Shown: positions 1 to 5,849 of the stretch, piece by piece | Numbering within the stretch: the stretch's first letter is position 1 | How the letters are laid out: each line of letters opens with the position of its first letter | NCBI GenBank assembly: GCA_018821175.1 | Contig: JAHJMX010000001.1 | Coordinates: 1 to 7,977 of the forward strand | Origin: Patescibacteria group bacterium | GTDB lineage: Bacteria; Patescibacteriota; Gracilibacteria; UBA1369; PNNO01 | Length of the DNA: 7,977 nucleotides | Direction: 5' to 3' | Position numbers and translations under genes: made by a program | Notes under the pieces: generated by a model | What the model was told of the DNA's origin: nothing | Databases searched by the model: none | The model's input: only the letters and a program-made list of their open reading frames with translations

Positions 1-1
1 A

Positions 2-787
2 CAATATCTAGGAGGAAAAATGGTACCAATACAACTAAGAGAAGATAAAGGATTTAATTTTACAGCAGAAGATTTAAAAGCGCTTATTACGCCAAAAACT
101 AAAATGATTATTTTGAATTCCCCACAAAATCCAACAGGAGGAGTATATACCAAAGAGCTAATTGAGGAGATTGCACAAATCGCTATTGATAATGATCTTT
201 GGGTTTTATCAGACGAAATTTACGACAGGATGGTTCATGAAGGAAAGCATATTTCAATTACAAGTGTCCCTGGAATGCAAGAACGAACAGTTATATTGAA
301 TGGATGTTCTAAGACATACGCAATGACAGGTTATAGAATTGGATGGGCAGTAACTAGTAATAAAGAAATGGCAAAATACATTGAACAACTTGCTTGTAAC
401 GACACTTCTTGTACAAACACAATTGCACAATATGCAGCTTTAGAAGCTATTACTGGGCCACAAGATCAAGTTGATTACATGCTTAGCGAATATAAGAAAA
501 GACGTGACTTAATGGTTTCACTTGTTAACGAAATTCCTGGAATGCATTGCCATTCACCAAAAGGAGCATTTTATCTTATGGTTAATGTACGCGAAATTTT
601 GGATAAATTGTCTATTACCGCAGATGAATTATGCGATAGATTAATGAAAGAAGCGCACGTCCTCATCCTTCCAGGAACAGTATTTGGTCTTTTTGGAGAT
701 GATTTCGTCCGTTTTTCATACGTATCAACAGAAGATGATATTAGAAAGGGACTTTCACTAATTAAAAATTATATAGAAAGTATTTAG
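2..787 (+). CDS. Class I/II PLP-dependent aminotransferase (aspartate aminotransferase-like), 5' truncated
   Basis: This is the C-terminal two thirds of a fold-type I aminotransferase that transfers an amino group between an amino acid and a 2-oxo acid using pyridoxal phosphate in the cytoplasm. The reading frame is open to the left edge (QYLGGK precedes the first ATG at 20), so that ATG is internal and the true start lies outside the window. Counting from that Met, I see SPQNPTGG (residues 34-41, the NPTG motif), SDEIYD (64-69, the cofactor-ring Asp and Tyr), and SKTYAMTGYRIGW (97-109), in which Lys98 should be the Schiff-base lysine. VRFSY near the C-terminus (230-234) carries the Arg that normally binds the substrate carboxylate. 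The overall pattern resembles aspartate aminotransferases of the AspB type, but substrate specificity cannot be read from this fragment. It stops with TAG and is followed 29 bases later by a strong terminator, so it ends its transcription unit. Confidence 0.93.
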   Translation, partial: QYLGGKMVPIQLREDKGFNFTAEDLKALITPKTKMIILNSPQNPTGGVYTKELIEEIAQIAIDNDLWVLSDEIYDRMVHEGKHISITSVPGMQERTVILNGCSKTYAMTGYRIGWAVTSNKEMAKYIEQLACNDTSCTNTIAQYAALEAITGPQDQVDYMLSEYKKRRDLMVSLVNEIPGMHCHSPKGAFYLMVNVREILDKLSITADELCDRLMKEAHVLILPGTVFGLFGDDFVRFSYVSTEDDIRKGLSLIKNYIESI

Positions 788-816
788 TAGAGATATATTA
801 TTTGTTATTTAAGGAA

Positions 817-855
817 AAGACCTAGCTCAGAATATGCAAGCTGGGTCTTTTTTTT
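817..855 (+). terminator. Intrinsic terminator of the aminotransferase unit
   Basis: An 11-base stem (AAGACCTAGCT at 817-827 against AGCTGGGTCTT at 839-849, with one T-G wobble) encloses an 11-base loop and runs into eight T residues (848-855). On the minus strand the same hairpin is followed by only four T, so it may also act weakly as a backstop for the oppositely directed purN unit. Confidence 0.92.
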
Positions 856-865
856 ATCCTGAGGC

Positions 866-889
866 AAAAATCCCTCCCGGGAGGGATTT
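866..889 (-). terminator. Distal minus-strand terminator-like palindrome
   Basis: Positions 868-889 form a perfect 22-base inverted repeat with core TCCCTCCC/GGGAGGGA. Read on the minus strand it ends in five T (complement of 866-870), as in an intrinsic terminator. It lies about 170 bases beyond the purN stop, after a first terminator at 1032-1055, so it is either a second stop for read-through or the end of a separate short minus-strand transcript. It is much more GC-rich than its surroundings. Confidence 0.6.
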
Positions 890-965
890 GACATAAACTC
901 CGAAACAAGAGTAGTATTCGCCCTCGAATAACGAGAACGCCCCTTAAAAATGAGCAAAATGACGA

Positions 966-1023
966 GGAATAAACAGAGGGGGAGAATTGCATGACGAAAA
1001 ATCGTGCGCTCCCCCTCTATTCC
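966..1023. repeat. Large GC-rich imperfect inverted repeat (stem-loop)
   Basis: GGAAT (966-970) pairs with ATTCC (1019-1023). After a 4-base bulge, AGAGGGGGAG (975-984) pairs perfectly with CTCCCCCTCT (1009-1018). Inside, GCATGA (989-994) pairs with TCGTGC (1002-1007, one wobble), leaving a 7-base loop. This gives about 21 base pairs in a 58-base element with no T-tract on either strand, so it is not a simple terminator. It sits between two minus-strand terminators and could be a palindromic intergenic repeat or the core of a small RNA. I see no clear promoter. Confidence 0.55.
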
Positions 1024-1031
1024 ACATACAT

Positions 1032-1055
1032 AAAAAATCCCGTCCCAGGACGGGA
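1032..1055 (-). terminator. Intrinsic terminator of the cofE-like/purN unit
   Basis: A perfect 8-base stem (TCCCGTCC at 1038-1045 with GGACGGGA at 1048-1055) is followed on the minus strand by six T (complement of 1032-1037). The hairpin begins 6 bases after the purN stop codon, the expected place for the end of that operon. Confidence 0.88.
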
Positions 1056-1060
1056 CAACC

Positions 1061-1651
1061 CTACGTCTCCCCTCTAGCAAATCCCCTAATCACTTCTGGA
1101 TACAAGAGTTTTTCTTGCGCCTGAACTTTCGCCTTCAAAGCCTCCGGCGTTTCTCCTTCATCAACAGCCACATGAGCCTGCGCGATAATCGGCCCTTCGT
1201 CTACACCTTCAGTCACGTAATGAATTGTGCAGCCACTTTCTTTCTCGCCATTTTTGATCACGGCGCTATGCACATTTAAATTCATCGCACCAGGCCCAGC
1301 ATATTTCTCCATATTAATTGCAGGATGAACATTGATGATTTTGCCTTCAAACTCGGACACAAACCATCCGGATAAAATCCGCATATAACCAACTAAACAA
1401 ATCAAATCTACATCTTTTTCCTTCAAAATAATTGCAACTTCACGATCAAATTCTTCGCGAGTTTTATCCTTAGCACTAACAAAATACGTGTCATAACCCT
1501 GCTCTTTCGCACGTTCGAGAGCATAGCAATGCTTTTTGTTCGAAATAACAGCGCTGAGTTCTATCCCCTCCATTTTTCCAGCATTTATTTCGTCAATAAT
1601 AGCTTGTAAATCAGTTCCGTTTGTTGATGCAAGTACGGCAATTTTATACAT
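1061..1651 (-). CDS. purN: Phosphoribosylglycinamide formyltransferase (PurN family)
   Basis: PurN transfers the formyl group of 10-formyl-tetrahydrofolate to glycinamide ribonucleotide in step 3 of purine synthesis, in the cytoplasm. The protein has 196 residues, close to the usual 190-210. It starts with MYKIAVLASTNGTDLQAII, the nucleotide-binding loop. The catalytic triad is visible as Asn107 and His109 in NVHP and Asp151 in EGVDEGPI, and the C-terminus keeps VQAQEKLLYPEVI. Two places are divergent: the usual phosphate loop (SGxGSN-like) reads STNGTD, and the segment after the catalytic His is HPAINMEKYAGPGAM rather than HPSLLP. The ATG lies 2 bases after the cofE-like stop, so the genes are almost certainly co-transcribed and coupled; there is no Shine-Dalgarno sequence. 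Part of the coding sequence is GC-rich (35 of 60 bases at 1141-1200 by hand count) next to a much poorer upstream gene. Other formyl hydrolase/transferase-fold enzymes remain possible but less likely. Confidence 0.9.
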   Translation of the reverse strand: MYKIAVLASTNGTDLQAIIDEINAGKMEGIELSAVISNKKHCYALERAKEQGYDTYFVSAKDKTREEFDREVAIILKEKDVDLICLVGYMRILSGWFVSEFEGKIINVHPAINMEKYAGPGAMNLNVHSAVIKNGEKESGCTIHYVTEGVDEGPIIAQAHVAVDEGETPEALKAKVQAQEKLLYPEVIRGFARGET

Positions 1652-1653
1652 CT

Positions 1654-2418
1654 TTATTCTTTATAATGTTTATTAGATGCGAACTTTTTAAATTTATCGT
1701 TATATATACCAAAGAAAAGATCCTTATCAACTTCAATAGTATGCTCTTCTTGAGCCTTATTTGTAAATTTAGCCGGCGCATCACTTATAATCACGAATGG
1801 TGTGCTTTCATTTGTTTCTCCCATAACAACAGAAGCGGCAGTAGCCAAATTATCCGCGACTGCTTTCATAGTAACTTTCATCTCGTTATTATATAAATCG
1901 TGATGTTTTCTACAATCTTCTACTCCTTCAAAACCAAAATTCCCTATAGAAATTGAATGAACCCCAGGCCGTAATGGAGAGCAAGTAGAATCAGAGATAA
2001 TAACTCCCAGATTATTTAAATTGTATTTTTTACGCAAAATTTCTTGAATTCGCTTTGCTTCCTGAGGAGAATTTTCTGGCCAAAGAACAACTTTGCCTTT
2101 TGGGACATTGGATCTATCAATACCAGCATTAGGGATTAAATGCCCTTCATTAAGAGTAAGGTAACCAAAGTCTGTTTCAAAAAGCTCCCCAGCTTCTTTC
2201 TGAATCAAATTTTTAAATGCACCTTCCTTATAACTGCAATTACCATCAATATTATCAATTCGCCCCTGACAAACAGCTAGAACCTTACTTGTGATTACTA
2301 AAACATCCTTCTCTTGCAAAGTTTTTTGATGACTTTCTAAGGCTTTTTCTATCACCTCGACGATATCATCCTTTTCTTTGATTAAAGCGCTTTTTAAACC
2401 TTCAACCTTCATACGCAT
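1654..2418 (-). CDS. cofE: CofE-like gamma-glutamyl ligase (F420-0:gamma-glutamyl ligase family)
   Basis: CofE adds L-glutamate in gamma linkage to coenzyme F420-0 using GTP and a divalent metal. The 254-residue length is normal for the family. Diagnostic segments are ITSKVLA near residues 42-48 (S/TSKVV-like), IPNAGIDRSNVP at 95-106, VIISDSTCSPLRPG at 139-152 (equivalent to the SDTxGRPWRxG region), ISIGNFGFEGVED at 156-168, and the helix AVADNLATAASVVMGE at 186-201. Compared with true CofE the GRPW element is replaced by CSPL, as I recall for CofE-like proteins from bacteria that lack F420. No other F420 gene is visible. Its partner purN uses folate, and a COG1478 protein in Chlamydia is known to replace FolC, so folate polyglutamylation is an alternative role (inference). 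Start: ATG at 2418 or, two codons later, at 2412; neither has a Shine-Dalgarno sequence. No convincing promoter was found upstream. Confidence 0.85.
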   Translation of the reverse strand: MRMKVEGLKSALIKEKDDIVEVIEKALESHQKTLQEKDVLVITSKVLAVCQGRIDNIDGNCSYKEGAFKNLIQKEAGELFETDFGYLTLNEGHLIPNAGIDRSNVPKGKVVLWPENSPQEAKRIQEILRKKYNLNNLGVIISDSTCSPLRPGVHSISIGNFGFEGVEDCRKHHDLYNNEMKVTMKAVADNLATAASVVMGETNESTPFVIISDAPAKFTNKAQEEHTIEVDKDLFFGIYNDKFKKFASNKHYKE

Positions 2419-2451
2419 AAAACATGTAATAGATGTGTCTATGGTAATACT

Positions 2452-2480
2452 TTGACGGGCCTACCCTATTTAGTTACAAT
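2452..2480 (+). promoter_or_regulatory. Sigma-70-type promoter for the orphan RNA
   Basis: The -35 element TTGACG (2452-2457) and -10 element TACAAT (2475-2480) are separated by exactly 17 bases, each 5 of 6 to consensus. Transcription should start near 2487. No credible open reading frame follows on this strand; the next feature is a structured stretch ending in a terminator. The promoter is divergent from the cofE-like gene, whose start is 34 bases away. Confidence 0.75.
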
Positions 2481-2621
2481 GTAATGAAACACTCGATATG
2501 AAAGTAACTATATTATGCCCTCACCGAATCAAAATTATTTAGACATTTGAAAACAAGAAGATAGTAGCAGAGAATGTAGAGTGATTGAAAGATCAATCGT
2601 TCCCATATTCTGCTCTGCGAT

Positions 2622-2663
2622 GGTTCTCCAGTGACTAAGGAGAACCGACCAAAAACTTTAGTC
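2622..2663 (+). other. H-type pseudoknot inside the orphan RNA
   Basis: Stem 1 is GGTTCTCC (2622-2629) with GGAGAACC (2639-2646), 8 perfect pairs. The hairpin loop contains GACTAA (2633-2638), perfectly complementary to TTAGTC (2658-2663), giving a 6-pair stem 2. Loop 1 is 3 bases (2630-2632), no base separates the stems, and loop 3 is 11 bases and A-rich (2647-2657). These proportions are those of a classical coaxially stacked H-type pseudoknot. It lies entirely inside the closing helix 2554-2563/2667-2677. Confidence 0.6.
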
Positions 2664-2852
2664 TGGTATCTTCCTTGTAGCTTTAAGCACATGTGAATAT
2701 ACGTAAACAGACGGTCTCGAGGCAGTGACCATAAAAAATTCGCCAAAACAAAGCAGTACAAAAATGGGATTAGTCTCCTTAAAAACAAAAATAAATTCCA
2801 AAATAAATTCTCTGACATCACAAAATAGATGTCGTCGATAGAATAGGAATCC

Positions 2853-2879
2853 CCCTCGCTTCTAAAGTGAGGGTTTTTT
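2853..2879 (+). terminator. Intrinsic terminator of the orphan RNA
   Basis: CCCTCGCTT (2853-2861) pairs with AAGTGAGGG (2865-2873), nine pairs including one G-T wobble, around a 3-base loop and followed by six T (2874-2879). There is no T-tract on the minus side, so it belongs to a + strand transcript, not to mscS. Confidence 0.9.
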
Positions 2880-2906
2880 GTTATTGCAATAAAAATAAAT
2901 TAACTC

Positions 2907-4049
2907 TTACTGCCTAGTTAAAAATGCAGCACCACCACGGTCCTTATTAATTGCAGTAGAAATCTGTGGTTGTACAACTGGAGCAACTGGAACAACCGGA
3001 GCAGGACTTGGTTCTGCTTGAACTGGGATAGCAACTGGAGCCAATACTGGCGCCGCTTGAACAAAGTTGTGAGTAGGCATTACAGTCTTATTCTCTCCAG
3101 AATTTTCGATAGCTTCACTTAAAGCTTTTTCACGCAATTCAGCACGTACAGCTTTTGAATCCGCTGCATCTTTATCAAAAACAACCGTCCTAATTGGGAA
3201 TGGAATTCCAATACCAACGGCATCAAATTCGCTTTTTATATTAATCGCAAGATTACTTTTAATACGAAGCCACCCACCACGAGATTCAACCCAAGCGCGA
3301 ATTTTAAGATTGATAGAACTTTCACCGAATTCATCAACAAGAACAATCGGTTTTGGTTCAATCAAAATCCCTTTAGTTGACTTCAGAGCTTTGTAGCAAG
3401 TTTGCACAGCTAAATTCAAATCAGTGTCATATTCAACTCCAACTGGGATCTCAATTCTACGAAAAACATTACTTGTATAGCTTGTAACCTGTTTCATAAA
3501 AAGTTCTGCATTTGGAACAATAACTCGAGTCCCATCAAGAGCTTGTAAAATAGTAGCGCGAGATTGAATTTCGACAATTTTTCCAACAGTTCCTTCAATA
3601 TTAATAAAATCACCAATAGTAAACTGTTTTTGAGCCAAAATCATAATTCCAGCAAAAAAGTTGATGATGATATCTTTAAGCGCAAAACCTATTCCAAATC
3701 CAACCGCAGCTATAATAGCTGTAAGATCTATACCTGCGATATTAAGGGCCACAGTAGTTCCAACGATAATTGTAGTAGTTGAAGCTGTACGTCCAGCTAA
3801 AATCTTAACTTCTTGATGCTCCTCCATATTTTCTCCTACTTTGTTTTCAACGATAGTCTTAATCGCCTTCGCAAGAAAATAAAAAATAACAAAAACTACA
3901 AGGGCTGCAATAAATGAAGGTATTTTTATAACAAAAAAATCGACCAAACTTGTAATCTGGCTTCCAGTTTCATCTGCGACAGCACCTCCGGTAAGGCCTT
4001 GTGCACTTGCAGTTTGAATATTTAAAAGAAAATTTATTAAATTACTCAT
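2907..4049 (-). CDS. Small-conductance mechanosensitive channel, MscS family
   Basis: MscS channels are homoheptamers in the cytoplasmic membrane that open under tension and release solutes during hypo-osmotic shock. The protein has 380 residues against 286 in E. coli MscS. Helix 1 is about 38-62 and helix 2 about 88-104. Pore helix 3 is about 108-139, with the Gly/Ala-rich AAVGFGIGFALKD followed by NFFAGIMIL, matching the family signature. The cytoplasmic beta domain has FTIGDFINIEGTVGKI (143-158) and VPNAELF (178-184), and the C-terminal alpha-beta domain ends at GIGIPFPIRTV (279-289). A proline-, alanine- and valine-rich tail (about 325-363) and a short basic end follow; these are extra to the family. 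The first 17 residues end in TASAQG, which could be a signal-peptide cleavage site or simply a periplasmic N-terminus. It is a single-gene unit with a strong promoter (4088-4116) and an A-rich leader without Shine-Dalgarno sequence. No terminator was found downstream on its own strand. Confidence 0.93.
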   Translation of the reverse strand: MSNLINFLLNIQTASAQGLTGGAVADETGSQITSLVDFFVIKIPSFIAALVVFVIFYFLAKAIKTIVENKVGENMEEHQEVKILAGRTASTTTIIVGTTVALNIAGIDLTAIIAAVGFGIGFALKDIIINFFAGIMILAQKQFTIGDFINIEGTVGKIVEIQSRATILQALDGTRVIVPNAELFMKQVTSYTSNVFRRIEIPVGVEYDTDLNLAVQTCYKALKSTKGILIEPKPIVLVDEFGESSINLKIRAWVESRGGWLRIKSNLAINIKSEFDAVGIGIPFPIRTVVFDKDAADSKAVRAELREKALSEAIENSGENKTVMPTHNFVQAAPVLAPVAIPVQAEPSPAPVVPVAPVVQPQISTAINKDRGGAAFLTRQ

Positions 4050-4087
4050 GAGATATTTGCCGTTTTTGTTTTTATTTTTATCTATAG

Positions 4088-4116
4088 ATTATACCAAGAA
4101 ATGGCTTGTTTTTCAA
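4088..4116 (-). promoter_or_regulatory. Sigma-70 promoter of the mscS-type gene
   Basis: On the minus strand TTGAAA (complement of 4111-4116) is followed after exactly 17 bases by a perfect TATAAT (complement of 4088-4093). The start point should fall near 4081, leaving a roughly 30-base A-rich leader before the ATG at 4049. Confidence 0.85.
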
Positions 4117-4133
4117 GTGGGTTCACGCATAAT

Positions 4134-4163
4134 TTGCCTTTATCTCATTAAGTAAATTAGAAT
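4134..4163 (+). promoter_or_regulatory. Possible aroE promoter
   Basis: TTGCCT (4134-4139) and TAGAAT (4158-4163) are 18 bases apart, with a predicted start about 29 bases before the aroE ATG. The -10 is 5 of 6 and the -35 is 4 of 6 to consensus. It is back-to-back with the mscS promoter. An ATTTTAAAAT palindrome (4189-4198) abuts the start codon but may be chance in AT-rich sequence. Confidence 0.4.
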
Positions 4164-4198
4164 GGGCTTTGAGCAACCTGATTTAAACATTTTAAAAT

Positions 4199-5002
4199 AT
4201 GGATATTTACGGATTTGTTGGTCATCCAGCAAAGCATACACTATCTCCCCCAATGCATAACGCTGGATTCCACGAACTTGGAATTTATGCAAAATATGAA
4301 GCTTTTGATGTTTTACCAAAAAATTTGAAAACTTTTGTAGAGCGAGTCAAAAATGGAAATATCAAAGGTCTTAGTATTTCGCAGCCCCATAAGCAAACTA
4401 TCATGGCATATCTTGATGAAATAAGCGATTTCGCAAAAAAAATTATGGCAGTAAATACGATTGTGAGTAAAAATGGAAAGCTTTTTGGAACCAATGTGGA
4501 TTGGATTGGAATTCAAGATGCTATTCTTGATAAAACCCCGATCGAGGGGAAAAAAGTTGTAATTTTAGGAGCTGGAGGCGCTTGCCGTGCAGCAATTTTT
4601 GCAATGCAAGAAAATAAAGCGAGTGAAATTATTATTTTGAATCGTACAGTTGAGAAAGCACAAAAACTTGCTGAAGAATTCGGAGTAAGATTTGGGGCTT
4701 TAAGCGATTTCGCACAACATAATCCAGATATTATCATCCAAGCGACGTCTGCCGGACTCGGTGATCCAGATGGAATCGAGATTATACCAAAAGAGCTATT
4801 AAAATCATCAATGACGATAATGGAAATGATTTATAATCCAATGATGACCCGCATATTGAAAGACGGCCAAAAAAAAGGAGCCACAATTATAACTGGAGAA
4901 AAAATGCTCGCATATCAAGGATTCGCACAATTTGAACTTTGGACAAATCAGAAAGCACCAAAAAAAATCATGCTAAAAGCCATCCATGACAATTTGAAAT
5001 AA
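4199..5002 (+). CDS. aroE: Shikimate dehydrogenase
   Basis: AroE reduces 3-dehydroshikimate to shikimate with NADPH, a step toward aromatic amino acids and folate, in the cytoplasm. The 267 residues match the family length, and the N-terminus MDIYGFVGHPAKHTLSP aligns with known enzymes, which fixes the start at this ATG although no Shine-Dalgarno sequence is present. Substrate-binding and catalytic residues are visible: Thr14 and Ser16 (SxS region), Lys65 in SISQPHK (catalytic Lys), Asn86 in AVNTIV, and Asp101 in GTNVDWIG. The nucleotide-binding loop is GAGGACRAA (124-132), followed by NRT (148-150), ATSAGLGD (182-189) and the C-terminal signature YNPMMT...GEKMLAYQGFAQFELW (212-248) with Gln240. 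All key residues are present, so it should be active; Thr14 replaces the usual Ser and Ser61 the usual Thr. It is a single gene converging on the next one with only 10 bases between stop codons; only a weak AT hairpin (about 5001-5017) lies there. Confidence 0.96.
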   Translation: MDIYGFVGHPAKHTLSPPMHNAGFHELGIYAKYEAFDVLPKNLKTFVERVKNGNIKGLSISQPHKQTIMAYLDEISDFAKKIMAVNTIVSKNGKLFGTNVDWIGIQDAILDKTPIEGKKVVILGAGGACRAAIFAMQENKASEIIILNRTVEKAQKLAEEFGVRFGALSDFAQHNPDIIIQATSAGLGDPDGIEIIPKELLKSSMTIMEMIYNPMMTRILKDGQKKGATIITGEKMLAYQGFAQFELWTNQKAPKKIMLKAIHDNLK

Positions 5003-5012
5003 TAAATGCTTT

Positions 5013-5828
5013 TTATTGATCGTGTCCATCGTGTCTCAGGAAATCTATCCCTTCTGTATCTTCAACTTTTTCATCAACTTCAACTTCAATAGGTTCTTCA
5101 GCAATTCCATAGTCTTTTGAAAAAGATTGCGAAGTAGCAAGGAAATCATTTCCCCAAACAGAAACCATCCAATTGTAAAGCATTGTCACAATTCCAGATG
5201 TAAAACCAACTCCACCCCACAATAGTGGTAAGGCAACAAACAAAAGCACAGTCGCGCTTCCTGTTGCTTGATAGAACATAATATTAATCGCAATTCCACT
5301 TAAGATTGCAACGATAGTCCCATAAACACCAACAAGTGCATATTTAAAGTTTGAAACTATTTCAAAAACAAGTGCACTGGCAAGAATACTGAATGAAATT
5401 TGAAGCCCCGCAGCATATGAAAGGAATTGGATCCCAAATCCTGAAGAAAAAAGATAAACCGGGATTGTAATTAAAAATATTATTATATTTATAATGAAAA
5501 TTTGGAATAATGCGGTAGCGGTCCGTTGATATCTTTCTTTTTGTGTAAATGAAATCAAAAGTGGACCAACCATATTTGAAACTAATGTAGAAATAAAAAT
5601 CATTCCCATTAACACAAAAATAAACAATGGGTCTAATTCGACAATTTCATCTGCTGGAGCCATTACTGGAGCAAGCACCGAATTACTTAACATCCAAATA
5701 ATAAGCAAAACCAAAGTCCCTGCTATACCTCCACCAAAACCCGCAATTGATCGTGTAATTAGCGAAAGGAAGCTGAATTTTGGAGCATCGTATGCGACAG
5801 ATTGTTCTTCTGTAATTTCGTTTTCCAT
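5013..5828 (-). CDS. Unrecognised six-helix membrane protein, downstream of lspA
   Basis: I do not recognise the family of this 271-residue protein. It has a polar N-terminus of about 25 residues, then about six predicted hydrophobic helices (roughly 28-53, 66-94, 104-127, 131-158, 162-186 and 189-222). It ends in an acidic cytoplasmic-type tail (about 238-262, many Glu/Asp) finishing in DFLRHDGHDQ. The second hydrophobic segment is followed by a polar turn with FTQKERYQR (94-102). The layout (short N-tail, six helices, Gly-rich turns) loosely recalls Yip1-like or other small integral membrane proteins, but no signature supports a name. It follows lspA with 21 bases between stop and start and is probably translated from the same mRNA, so an envelope role is a reasonable guess only. 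No Shine-Dalgarno sequence is seen, and no clear terminator follows; transcription may run into aroE antisense. Confidence 0.8.
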   Translation of the reverse strand: MENEITEEQSVAYDAPKFSFLSLITRSIAGFGGGIAGTLVLLIIWMLSNSVLAPVMAPADEIVELDPLFIFVLMGMIFISTLVSNMVGPLLISFTQKERYQRTATALFQIFIINIIIFLITIPVYLFSSGFGIQFLSYAAGLQISFSILASALVFEIVSNFKYALVGVYGTIVAILSGIAINIMFYQATGSATVLLFVALPLLWGGVGFTSGIVTMLYNWMVSVWGNDFLATSQSFSKDYGIAEEPIEVEVDEKVEDTEGIDFLRHDGHDQ

Positions 5829-5849
5829 AATAAATAAGTAAATTTTTGT

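Larger units (their letters stand above)
2487..2879 (+). ncRNA. Candidate novel structured non-coding RNA, about 390 nt
   Basis: A near-consensus promoter upstream and an intrinsic terminator at 2853-2879 define a + strand transcript without a plausible protein. The 5' half folds into one closed domain: a 10-pair helix with one bulge (2554-2563 with 2667-2677) encloses a long arm (GCAGAG 2567-2572 with CTCTGC 2613-2618, AAT 2573-2575 with ATT 2607-2609, and a GATTGA/TCAATC hairpin at 2583-2598 with loop AAGA) and an H-type pseudoknot (2622-2663). The 3' half is A-rich and looser, with GGTC 2713-2716/GACC 2727-2730 (approximate) and a GACATC/GATGTC hairpin (2814-2833) just before the terminator. 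I looked for and did not find a tmRNA T-loop or CCA end, the RNase P P4 motif GGAAAGTCC, the SRP helix 8 motif GGAAGGAAGC, or a 6S-like single long hairpin. The family is therefore unknown to me; a role as a housekeeping or regulatory RNA is inference. Read-through from the convergent mscS gene would make antisense RNA. Confidence 0.62.

Noticed and set aside
805..1080. Minus-strand 91-codon reading frame
   Set aside because: It runs through the purN 3' end, both minus-strand terminators and the aminotransferase terminator, so it is a chance frame across hairpins.
1621..1896. Plus-strand 91-codon reading frame over the cofE-like/purN junction
   Set aside because: Antisense shadow of two well-supported coding genes.
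2498..2542. 14-codon open frame (MKVTIL...) at the 5' end of the orphan RNA
   Set aside because: No ribosome-binding site and very short; possible as a leader peptide but not supported.
2513..2821. Minus-strand 102-codon reading frame with GTG start, hydrophobic
   Set aside because: It lies entirely antisense to the structured RNA with a + strand promoter and terminator, has no ribosome site, and resembles no family I know; its hydrophobicity follows from the A-rich + strand.
2487..2879. tmRNA, RNase P RNA, SRP RNA or 6S RNA identity for the orphan RNA
   Set aside because: No TTCGA-type T-loop with CCA end, no GGAAAGTCC P4 motif, no GGAAGGAAGC SRP motif, and the fold is not a single long hairpin.
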